Part shown: positions 39,543-51,300 of the stretch, in pieces | How positions within the stretch are numbered: the first letter of the stretch is position 1 | How the letters are laid out: the number at the start of each line of letters is the position of its first letter | DNA from: Nomia melanderi | Taxonomy: Eukaryota > Arthropoda > Insecta > Hymenoptera > Halictidae | DNA length: 64,000 bases | Direction: 5' to 3' | Assembly (NCBI RefSeq): GCF_051020985.1 | Contig: NC_135003.1 | Coordinates: 3,372,001-3,436,000 of the forward strand | Notes under the pieces: model-generated | Seen by the model: the letters and a program-made list of their open reading frames with translations, nothing else | Database searches by the model: none | What the model was told of the DNA's origin: nothing | Position numbers and translations under genes: made by a program

Positions 39543-42126
39543 TTATGGTTCTGTTGACTCTTGTTGTTCAAATTTCGGGTACTTTGCTTCCACTTCAGCC
39601 CACGTAATTTTACCGTAGGATAGATCTCGTACAACATTTGGAAGTTCATCCAACTGTAATTAAAATAAGGAATTATTTTTCTTTAAATCCTCCACTTTTT
39701 TTCAAGATATCAAAAGTATTTACTTACATTTATTCTAACTTGTTCCATACTATCTCTTTCTCGTAATGTTGCGCTATGAGGTGTTTTCAATGTATCAAAA
39801 TCTATAGTAATTCCAAACGGTATTGCAATTTCATCAGTTCGTGCATATCTACGTCCAATACTTCCAGAAGAATCATCTATCTTGTGAGACACATCTACTT
39901 TTGTAAGATTCTGAGCTGCAAATGAAATTTGGTGAATATTGTTATATAACGTTTTTCATTAACAGCATACTTACATAACTGTTTTACGAACGGTGTAAAT
40001 TCATCATTATTACTAAGTGGTAACACCGAACACTTTAATGGCGCTACAACTGGTGGCAAACTAAAGTAAGTTCGTTTTTCATCCCCATCCCTTGCTTTAA
40101 AGTTATGTTCAAAGACAGCATACATAATACGTCCTATACCGAAAGACGGTTCAATTACAGATGGAATTATTTCTTCTACATGTACAGTTTTTTGATATCG
40201 TTTTACTTGAATCATATCCTTTGTAATCTTTACTTCAGTATTATTAGAAAGCTTCAAATCTTGTTCTCCATCCTCATTAAGAGCAGACTCTAAAGCATCA
40301 ATTTTACTGTTACTTAAAGCTGCTAAAGCATCCTGAACTAGTTTACTTTCCTTCTTAAACGTTTTTCCAATTAAAACTTTATTTGGTACTATTTCACATA
40401 TATCAACATTTTTTGGTGCTGATAATTTTTTTTCTGCTACTAATTTAACTCCAGTAGCTTTAGTATGTTGTGTTAAATCATAAGCAGAGCGATCTGCGCA
40501 ACCAACACATTCTATCCAACCATAAGAAGTTAAACATTCAGCATCCCAACAATCACATGCATAATGAGCCATCTCATTTCCCATGTGTTGACGGAAACGT
40601 AATCTTTTGGGATCAATTCCTACCTTAATTAAAAATTGATAAATTCTACCCATAAAATATCCTAATGTCTCATTAGCTATAAGCTTTGTTAATACAGCAT
40701 CACCCAATGTAATATGTTGTGCACTCTTTCCATCCATCTGATTGCAAGCTGAGTATAAAAGTACACTTAAATCTTGAACTGTTTCAAATTTGGGATGATT
40801 TTTGTCATTAGGATCACAAAAGTGTTCTATTTCTGCCATAGTAAATTCTCTCACTCTTATCAATCCAGATCTTGGAGAAATTTCATTACGGAATGCATTT
40901 CCAATCTGAGCTGCAGCGAATGGTAACTTCTCTTGATTAAATGCAAGTAATCTCTTAAAGTTTACAAAAATGCCTTGAGCAGTTTCTGGCCTCAAGTATC
41001 CTTTTACAAGACCTGAAGGACCAATTTGAGTAGCAAACATTAAATTAAATTCTATTGGTTCTGTTAAATCATTCCCAGAAACAGGAGACTTCATATTGAA
41101 TTTTGATAAAACAGCAGCCATTTCATCTTTTGTCATACCATCTAATTTAATAATAATGTCTTTGCACTCAGCCCGCTTGTTTTCATCAGTTTTTTTATCA
41201 CTAATAACTTTTTCTAAATGCGCTTTAATTAAATGGTCTAATCTAAAACATTCCCCAGTCTTTACATCTTTTACCATTAAGTCTGCAAATCTTTCAACAT
41301 GTCCAGATGCTTTAAGTACTGGTTCTGGTGTTAGAATTGAACAATCAACTTCAAGCATTTGCTCTTCTAGCACAAAGAAATTTCTCCAATTATTTAACAA
41401 ATTTGTCTTAAATGCACAACCCATAGGGCCAAAATCAAATTGACCAGTAATTCCACCATAAATTGCAAAAGACTGGTCTAAGAAAAATCTACGTTTTAAA
41501 AGATCTTCCATTCTTGCTCTATCGAATGTAACTGTTTCTGAAAGAGATAATTCTTTTTCTTCCAATAACTTCTTACGAAGTTTAAGTTCAGCGACTGCTT
41601 TCTTGACATCCAACTCTGGAGCTCCATCAGATTTAAGTTTCCGAACATAATCACCCTTTAAATGAAATATAATGACTAAATAATACATTTTATTTTAAAT
41701 AAGAGAATTGAAAATAGTTACAGTAATAATATAGTTACAGCAATAATATAAAATTAAACTCTTTAATTCAGATATTTACATTTATTGTAGTAAAAATCAA
41801 TGCTGAGATATAAATATATTATCATCTTCATACACGTGTAAGTATGTTTAATAATAAAGAATAATCATCCATATGGTACTCACCTGTTCTTTAACACTAG
41901 CTCGAAGAGGAGACAGAATTTCTTCAATTTTTGGATCAGACATATCTTGAACAATTTGTATTTTTACTTTCCTGTGCTGTTTGTTGGTACCCCACTTGTT
42001 GAAATCGGCTAACCTAGTAGAAGCAGTAAACTTTCGAAGAGGTTGCTTATAAATTACAATATTCTTACATACACCTCGTGCAGTAACTCTGCAAAGAAAA
42101 TATAGGTTACGCGAAATGCACTGCAT
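39543..42126 (-). CDS. GlyRS: Glycyl-tRNA synthetase, mitochondrial and cytosolic forms
   Basis: It charges tRNA-Gly with glycine. Four exons join in phase: 42126-41884, 41655-39975, 39915-39728 and 39653-39543, giving 740 residues (human 739). Residues 1-61 are basic and poor in acid, like a mitochondrial presequence. Met62 (codon 41943-41941) opens a cytosolic-type start, MSDPKIEEILSPLRASVKEQ. A WHEP helix-turn-helix domain follows at about 66-120, then the class II catalytic core: RPETAQG at 303-309, motif 2 FRNEISPRSGLIRVREFT from 336, and motif 3 GIGR at 587-590. The C-terminal anticodon-binding domain contains SHKIDDSSGSIGRRYARTDE. The intron at 41883-41656 falls inside the WHEP domain. 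A TTTCTTTGCAG just inside exon 1 could be a cryptic acceptor, so an alternative first exon is possible. The identification is very secure. Confidence 0.97.
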
Positions 42127-42475
42127 TAGCGATGTCTTCTATTTTAACGGTGGATGAATACACGGCTTCAATGCCTTTTACTTGAACTTCTGGAATTCCA
42201 GGCCCCAATTTCTAATATTACGGCACTGTTGGCGGTCACAGCTGATGTAATTTCAAATAGCTTTACACGAAATAAAATTGGAGAAATACGATAATACTAT
42301 AGCGCTTAGTTATTCCCAAATAATGTATCTTTAATTACTCTTTCTATAATATGTTTCAAATGACAATATTTTCAGCGAAATATGAAACAAATATACACTC
42401 GTAAATACTTTATAATGTTACTTTTTTTTGTACTCTTATAATGTCTAATATTAACACTAAAAATAAAGATCATAT

Positions 42476-42481
42476 TTTATT
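42476..42481 (-). terminator. Possible distal poly(A) signal of the ARIP4 homologue
   Basis: TTTATT (AATAAA on the minus strand) lies between the two minus-strand genes. It is one of several candidates. Confidence 0.3.
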
Positions 42482-43100
42482 TATAACGATGTTTTTATAC
42501 TTTTTTCATAAAGAATATATTCCAAAACAAGTAACATTATATAGATACAACTAAAAAACTCCTAGTTAAAAAGAAAAATAAAAAATACAAAATGTGACGC
42601 ATATTACACATAGTTATAAGTTTCTCAGGTTTTTTTATTAAATTAGTGAAGTATCACCAAACCAACTTATATATTACAAAAAGAAAAGAATTGTTTTTAT
42701 CTTAATTTCGAATGATTTTATTTTCGTGGAGCACCGTAGCATGGTTTATAGAAAAATTACAATTAAAAAAAAATGATATACAAAAAAAGCAGAGATGTAT
42801 CTGATATTTCTTTCTCCTACAAACTTTTTTATATCAATTGTAACTTTTCAATAAAACCAGCTTCCGGATAACACATTAAGTCACGTAATGTGCATAGAGG
42901 AAATTGTGTAATCAAGAATGTTTCATTCGTGCTACCACAGGGATATTAAAAGTTCTTACGGGTAGATTCTTTTCTTAATTACAATCTTATCATTTCACAT
43001 ATAAGTAATAGATTCTTATATCTACGCATTTACATGCACCATGTGTTAATTTCAAGTCAAATGGTTGGTCAGACGTAAGGGTAAACATTATTACAAACAA

Positions 43101-43135
43101 TTATATATATGTATATATATATATATATATATATG
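43101..43135. repeat. TA dinucleotide microsatellite
   Basis: About 16 TA units with one TG interruption, in the presumed 3' UTR of the upstream minus-strand gene. Confidence 0.85.
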
Positions 43136-44880
43136 CATCAATCTTTCTGTATAACAATGCTACAATCAAAAACAATCTCTTGATCAGTGTAAACAATTTA
43201 TTTTACATAAGAGCAATACTCTGACATCAAAAAAAGCGATAATAATGGATAATATATAGTAATAAATAAAGTATGAAATGTAAATAATGGGTATTTACAA
43301 GTATGTAAATGGCAAAAAAGCTATAACAGAGACAAAATAATTGTTTTCATCTTCCGTAAATATAATCTCGTATGTATTTTACAATAGATTCTGTCGCTTG
43401 TTCGCAAGACACGCACCTTACGTTAATATCGCGCCATGTATATACCTGTACACTTAGAACCTAGAGAACGTGCAACCATAAGACGTATCAACATGTAAGA
43501 TGCTTCTAATCTTTCCAATATAGCAAACACGTGACAGATTCGTTGGGAAATACATACTAATAGTATTCAGCATGAATGCTTATTTTTTATAATAATTCGT
43601 CTATAATGTTCAGAGGGAGCACCATGATAAACACTTATGCGGCTCTACATCCCACTTGGAAAATCGATTAAAAATCTCGTGCCCGGACTCCCGATTAACT
43701 TACGTTAACATAAATGCACAATTCCGATCCAGTACACTAACAACCGTAATTATAACTTCTCGCTTCTATAGTTTCACGCGCGGATCAAAGTCAAACTTTG
43801 TGTCCAAATAAAAATATACAAGCAAAAATGTCACACGAGAATATATGACAAAATATCACAGTTCCGAGTTTGAAAAGTCGCTTCTGAAAATCATGGCTCT
43901 CCCTTTTCCTCCTTCTTTTTTTCATCTATGTTTCAAGACAGTCATGAACTGCAAGACATCCTAGTTAACAACAACCCTACATGCTACTATGAGATTATCT
44001 ATTTCAGAAACCGTAACGTTTAGTAGTAATACATAGTCCATATACAATTTGCTAAGGATGCTGTAAACTGTATACTGGCTGCTAAATGTTCCATGTGAAT
44101 ACTGTAAGTATAATGTATGTAAAAAGTCAGAGGTGACACATAGATTCAGAGCATATTGTGTAAATGAAGCCTAATTCCACTGTTTCAAGATTATTAGCTA
44201 TGTGAACCGAAATAACGATGCGCAATCTGAAATTTATTTTTATGGAAGAGTGATGAATAATGTGAGAACACATTACACAAGAAATGTCCTCTTCGTGAGA
44301 GTATACATAATAGTCAATTAAAACATTAAATGTATTAACTTCTATAGCTATATATAATACGCTACTGTCCTCAAAATATCGGTAACTTCTTAAGCATTTT
44401 ATGTAATATCATGTAGAAATAATTGATAAATATCCATCACTCTTCATACATTAACTTAGAAGGAAGAATCTGTTGACTTTAATGCAATGTATACTTCTAT
44501 TTTAAGTATATATAAAATCGAAGATGGAATGCTGATGTATAAAATTTTATGAACAATGTGTTTCTCCTTTTACTTTGATCTCCATAGTTTTCTGTGTACT
44601 GCATTTAATCTGAATCATTTTTTTCCATTCGTTCCTTATTGTATATATAAAAGTGATCAGTGTAGCATTTATGCACAAAGCTAAACGATAGTGTACAGCA
44701 TTCCTTCCTTTTTCACGTTATCGTCTGTCTAGAAGGTACAAACATTTTTCATAGTCGACATTCCTGGTATCATTTCCGTTTAATAATCAATCTTCGCAAT
44801 TTTCAAAATTAAAAATTACGAACAATAATATATTCATATATTAAAAATATTCATTAATTTTATACTTATGTTTCAATGAG

Positions 44881-44945
44881 ACACTCTATATATATAGAGC
44901 ATATATAGCATATATAATGAGTCCATATATAAACCATATATTGAG
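44881..44945. repeat. AT-rich palindromic cluster
   Basis: It contains the palindrome CTCTATATATATAGAG followed by several CATATATA repeats. It could form a hairpin in the presumed 3' UTR. Confidence 0.6.
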
Positions 44946-45384
44946 TCTGTATATTAAAACAATCAATAAGTCCAAAAAGTGTAAGAAATATCAACACGTC
45001 TATGAAACCATAGAATATCGAGCTGAGAAAATACTTGCGACCTTCTAAATACTGACGTATTAATTAGTCGAATAGATGCATCGTAAAACGGCATGGCATT
45101 TCAGGTTAAATATTTTGAACATTTTAACAAATTGCACAGTTCAAAGTTAATAGGGACCTTCGTCTTATTTCCCTCGACATAAAACCGGTACCTCATAAGG
45201 GTACCTACTTACGTCAATTTGATTACCTTAATACAATACTTGTGACTAAATATTTACATCAATGCGTTTTACAGCTTCAGTCTATTAAGCTTCTGAACCG
45301 CGACAGCCTTCAAACTTTCGCAATATGCGACATTTTACGAAATTATTATATACTAATTGTTCATCAAAATACCACGTGACTTTC

Positions 45385-48300
45385 CTACTGAGCAGGTGGT
45401 TGCGGCTCGCTAGGCATATTAGGGTTTGGATATGGCGACAAAAACGAATAATTGGGATAAGGTGGCGGTGGATGAGGGAATGGAGGATAGTAATTAGGCG
45501 GATGTGAAGAAGGAGGTGCATAACCTCTATGTATGTAAGGATCTGCCGGTGGCGGCGGACCATGAAATGCTGAGTACATGCGAGCATAATCTGTATTGTA
45601 AGTCGGACCGCCGTATGCTGGATATCCAGGTGCACCTATATCACAAGGTCAATCTCAACAATATATCAGCAACTATTAATGTCATAAAAATGATGTACTT
45701 ACCACTTGGCGGATAAGCTGCTGAAGAACCTGGTGCTGAAGGATAATGTTGTGAATATGGATCGTACGGTCCTGGTGGATAAGGTCCAGGATACCGGCTA
45801 CTCGTAGGATGACTGAATGCGGTAGGTATGTGAGTGTCATCCCTATTAGTAGTAGTAGCCACTGTTGTTGTTACCACTGTTTCTGCACCTTTAGTTTCTG
45901 CTGTATTTGCTAACGTTTTGGCAGTAGTATTAGGTACTTGTGAATATGTTGGAGGTACATTCATCATCGTCCTATCTTCCATTGATTTTCCCAAGTCTGA
46001 CTGCGTTTTGGCAGTGTCCATCGGCAATCTAGGATTTGTTGTATGAGGAGGAACGCCAGGGAAATAAGTGCCATAAGGGGAAGATATCGACCGCGATCTA
46101 GGATCGCTGTAATCATAGTACCGAGGATATTGTGCATAAGGATATCCTTGCGGAACATTGGGTTCTCCTTGCATAGGCGTTGTCTCGCGCATAGTTGACT
46201 CTGCCATTTTGGGAGATGTCATTGTATTTGTTCCCGTACATATAGATGTAACAGAAGAACCAATGGTCGAATCTGTTATTCCTTTAGAAACTTCTGTACC
46301 TCGCAACGTAGGTGTTGGTGGTACGTGCATCGTTGATGCTGCAGGTTGTTGTGTTAACAACGGCGTCAATGGCGCACATGTTGCTTGCGTACCAACTTGT
46401 GACGACATTTGAGATGGTACCTGTGGAGGCACCTGTGGAGGTACCTGTGGAGATACCTGTGACGCTATCGACGATGGTACCTGTGGCGGTACTTGTGGCG
46501 GTACCTGTGGCGGAACCTGTGGTAGTACTTGTGGCGGCACCTGTGAAGGTACTTGTGACGATACCTGTGGCGGTACTTGTGATGGTACCTGCGGTGGTAC
46601 CTGTGGAGGTATCTGCGGTGGTATTTGCGGTGGTATTTGCGGAGGTATTTGCGGTTGTACCTGTGGTGATATTTGCGGAGGTACTTGAGATGGTATTTGT
46701 GGTTGTACTTGCGGTGGTACTTGTGGAGGTACTTGAGGTGATATTTGTGGTTGCACTTGCGACGTTGCTTGAGATACTTGAGGTGTAATCTGTGGTGGTA
46801 CTTGCGGCGTTATCTGCGATGTCATTTGCGGAGGCATTTGAGAATGTACTTGTGACTGCATTTGAGGCTGTACCTGTGGCGAATCTTCAATTATAATTTC
46901 ATCACTGGGAGAATCCCTATTGTCTTGTTGAGTTTGAAAAGCATGGCTATAATTTGTTAATCTATCATTTGCTTTTGTAACTTGTTTTTCAAGTGAAGGA
47001 GAACATTGTTTATTAAGGTTCGATGTCAACTCCGTTTCTGTATGATCATGTTGTGTTTGAACACCTTGTGCAATACCAGTATCTGATACATATACTTGAC
47101 CACTTTCTTCGGAAGATTTCTGTAGAGAGTTATCGGTATCGGAGTTGGATACCCTATTGTGATTAGAAGGACTATACTCAGTATTTGAACTTACTTCCGC
47201 AACAACATCCTCTAATCGAACTTCTTCAACTCTTTGTTCAGTTCTAACTTGACCATCCGACGAATTCGAATTTTCTCCAAGCGTTGAATGATCCACAGGT
47301 TCCTGCTTTACTTTCGGTAACCTCGAGAGAGATACTTGATTCGTTAAATTAACTTGACTCAAATAAGGCTTAGCGGTTGCAGTTGCAACGGGTTTTGGTC
47401 TTTTAGAGATTTCTTTGTCTGCAAACGGTCTATAATTAGGACCACTTCCAGGTTTAGTAATCGTACGACCACTTGTTTGATTACTTGAGGACGATTTCGG
47501 TATTATAGAGATAGCCGAATTATTTCTCAATGGAAATCCAATTTCTGGCTTAGAGTTTCTTTGAGTCATTGATGATACACCTGCAAACAGAAACATATTT
47601 TTAAAAAATCTTAGCAATAATAGGTATATTTTTAATAAAATTCAAATCATAGCACATACCCTTTTTCGGTTCTTCTTCTCGTTTCTGTTGATTTAATTTA
47701 AGAGCCGTTCGAATCGCTATAATTTTCCCAGATTCCAACTGCATATAAATTCCTTTCGGACTCTTTAGAACCATTACTCGTTGGCCAGCTTTCAGAACAA
47801 TACTTCCTTTATCAGGTGAATTAGTAGGAATAACGACATCTAGAGGTAACGTCATCTCCTGTGCACTCATCCCTTGCCTTTGCCATACTTCTGCGGGTAT
47901 CCATCGACTTCCAGTGACGCCACGCGTACCTAAGCCTTCCGCGCCACGTTGTTGCATTGGTCTAACTGATGCAACAGGTTTAGACGTAGTACTACTATCA
48001 CCACCTCGAATTGCTCTAATTTGTAGTCCTCCTGCTACAATAATACATTTCATTAAATATATACTTTTATCAAAAAATCATTTTAAATAATTCAAATATA
48101 AAGATAAAATGAATAGTACCCCGCGTTGCAGTATTTCCGGGGACATAATTATAACTGGGTCTCGAACAATTGGCAGCCATTTTTTCAAGTTCATATCCAC
48201 GACGCGCTAATCGCTTTTCAGCTTGACTAAGTTTTTTGTCTTTACGATCCACGAGAAGACTTTCATGATGAAACGGTTGCTTCGTAAGCAAAGAAGAGTG

Positions 48301-51300
48301 TCGTTCTAATACGCGATGCATCACCTCATCGGAATAACTATCCTTAGTTTGGGAAAAATCTTGTACTTGACTATCCTCTTCCCAATCCCAAGACAACGTA
48401 GTCGCATCTTTTAGAGAAAGATGAGCATCCGGATTACACTGATCAACTACTCGATCAGCCATTCCTTGCTTACTGATTTGTCTGTCATATATTTTCCTTT
48501 CTAAACAATTATCAGTAACTAAACGATAAACGAAACAGGGTTTTTGTTGGCCGTATCTGTAAACCCTGCACACAGCTTGTGTATCATGACAAGGATTCCA
48601 AGAAGCATCAAAGACAATGGCACGATTCGCACCAACTAGATTAATACCTAGCGAACCAGCACGCGTAGAGACGAGAAAAAGATGTATTTTTGGATTGTTA
48701 TTAAATTCATTTATAAGCTTTTCTCTTTCTAAAGCGCTAGTGCTTCCATCTAATCTATAATAGTTTACATTTTTAATCCAAGCATCTGTTTGTCCATCTG
48801 GATACTTCAAACTATTTCTAGCTAAAAAATCTTCTATGAGATTTAATGTAAACAGAGACTGAGAAAATGCTAAAACACGATCACCGAGCTTAATTGCTTC
48901 TTCTAAAATGCAGAAGAAAATTGTCATTTTTGCGGATGCATCAATTAATCCCGGCACGTAGCCTTTCATTAATTCCGTTGCCTACAAATCACAAAAAAAA
49001 TTAATTAGATCCTTACCATTTTTAACAGTTTCCTCTTTAAATATATTATATTTACCCAGTCGTATGGAATTCCAGGATCTTCTTTCCCTGTTGGAGAACT
49101 TTTACAATCCTTTTCTTCGTCTTTCGTAAGGATTTCATCATCTGATTTATCTTCTTTATCTTTGTCTAACAAATCTTCTTTTTCTCTGTCATCTTCTTTA
49201 ATTAAATCAGTCTGATTTAATCGAGGACTATGCGATGAACCAAGACTTTGAACAGATCTAGAGACTGTAGTTTGGCAGCTTGAATCAGAATTATAACTTG
49301 AACTTGTAGACACATTACTTTGGTGTACTGGTTGACTCTGCACACCAATACTCGACGTCATTTCCTTACTATTTTTTTCACAATGTCCTGAATTTTGAAT
49401 ATGATTGGTAGATTGTTGAGATTTTGAACTATCTGTACGTGAATTCACATCAGAGTTATGATTATTGGTATAATCATTAAATTGATTCTGATAATTTTGA
49501 GGTGGAAAATAATTATTTTGGTATCTATTTACATTAGGATTCACATCACGGTAATACGGATCATTACACTGATCAGATCTAAATGGTTGAGGATAATTTC
49601 TTTGCCAATACGGATCTTCTGATCCCTTCATTTGCCCTACTTGATTTTGATGTGTATCTGATGAATAACTCGATAAAACAGGAGTCTGTGATTGAGTTTG
49701 GTTTACTGAATAATTATTTGTTGGATTAGACGACGAATTTCCTCCTTGACGATCAGTTGAAAATTCATGGGTAGTATTAGGTGCTGGTGCATAATTTTGA
49801 CCTTGCTGTTGACCATCTGATCTGGAGTAAAGCTGTTCATTTTGATTTAAGGAAGGAGCTGGTGTTTGTTGACTTTGGGGATATTGAAGAGACTGATTCT
49901 GAGATTGCGGTACTTGTCCCTGCTGAGTAGTTCCATATCTATGAGTCTGAGTCTGTGGCATTGGTGTTGAGCTTTGATGAGTAGAACCATATACATGATT
50001 TGGACCTGGAGGAGGTCCTGTTTGATTTTGTGCATTAGGTGGATACGAAGACTGATTTTGTGATCCTGATGAAGGCACAAGATGTGAATAACCATGCATA
50101 GTACTTTGTGGATTTGAAACTGGCCCTTGCTGATCTTGAGGGTAGCCATGTGTTTGAGCAGGAGCATTTGAAGCTGGTTGTCCGGTAGGATACGACGATG
50201 AATTTGGCGGTACACTCATTTGATTCTGAGGTGTTGCAGAATATCCACGCATTTGATTCTGTGGAATTGAACTTTGATTTGATGAATTCGCCATGTAAGG
50301 ATTAGACTGACTTTGAGACATTGGGTTTGGCGGTTGTTGATTGAAAGGAAGAGATGATTGCGATGAAGAACTAGTATTTACTTGAGTAGAATAATTTTGA
50401 GGGGGATTAGGTAGTGGCAAACTTTGAGACTGTTGACCAGTGTAAGTGTGAGAAGAATTTTGTAAATTGAGATTCTGATTTTGTTGATTAGGCGAAAAGC
50501 CACGATTTTGCCCAGGTGCTGCTGCCTGTCCTTGTTGATTTGGAAGATATCCAGTTGTTGGAGTTTGAGAAGTTGCATTTTGATTTTGTTGATTAGCACT
50601 GTATCCCATTGCAGAATTTGGTAATGGTTGGTTTTCATTTCGTGAATACATTGAATTTGATTGACTTGGTGCAGAATTATAATTTTGGCCTTGATTTGGC
50701 GTATATGGAGAATAATCAGGCATTGGCATATTTGTAGATTGATTTGGCATTGGAGATTGGAAAGAAGGTTGATTTGGAACTTGAGGATAATTATTAGATC
50801 CTTGATTTAAGTTTGATGTATAATTACGTCCATGATCTTGGTAAGGATAAGATGGGCGTGAAAACATCCCAGGTACTTCATAATTATTTCCTTGATTTTG
50901 ATCTGTTCGAAATTCTGAATTAGAAGATGCAGTTGGATACCTCTGAGTATGATTATTTGCAGATTGTTCATTATTTGGTATATAATTTTGCGATTGATTT
51001 GGATAGTTTTGTGAAGTATTGTATCCTGGCGTTTGTGTATACGTTTGGAATGACGGATTTCCATATCTTTGTGATCCTTGATTATTGTAAAATTCGTTAT
51101 ATTCTCCGTGATTGCTGTCATTTTTGTAATATGAATTTTGATCACTTGGTCTATAATTTTGATAACCGTGGGGATACGAACTCTGTGGTACTGAATTTGT
51201 GTACCCTGGGTTGTTATTCATTGGCATAGGATAATTAGGATAATTACTTTGTTTTGAAGTAGCATGAGTATTATCGGACTCCATGTTGTCAGTGTTTGAT

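Larger units (their letters stand above)
42127..45384 (-). other. GlyRS 5' flank and the likely long 3' UTR of the ARIP4 homologue
   Basis: There are no coding segments. The nearest stop upstream on this strand is that of the ARIP4 homologue at 45385. A minus-strand AATAAA at 42476-42481 could end its transcript, giving a 3' UTR of about 2.9 kb and leaving about 350 bp for the GlyRS promoter. Other AATAAA matches lie between, for example near 43197, so a shorter UTR is possible. Simple AT repeats occur near 43.1 and 44.9 kb. Confidence 0.45.

Noticed and set aside
46312..46788. 158-codon + strand frame rich in Val and Pro
   Set aside because: It is the antisense shadow of the 12-bp PQV array in the ARIP4 homologue.
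46385..46879. Regular short repeats that might suggest a CRISPR array
   Set aside because: The 12-bp period has no spacers and codes in frame for a tetrapeptide repeat in a eukaryotic exon.
49005..49055. Use of the GTAAGG donor 45 bp beyond 49056 in the ARIP4 homologue
   Set aside because: It would insert 15 non-conserved residues between YDW and ATEL. The human protein has a direct YEWA join.
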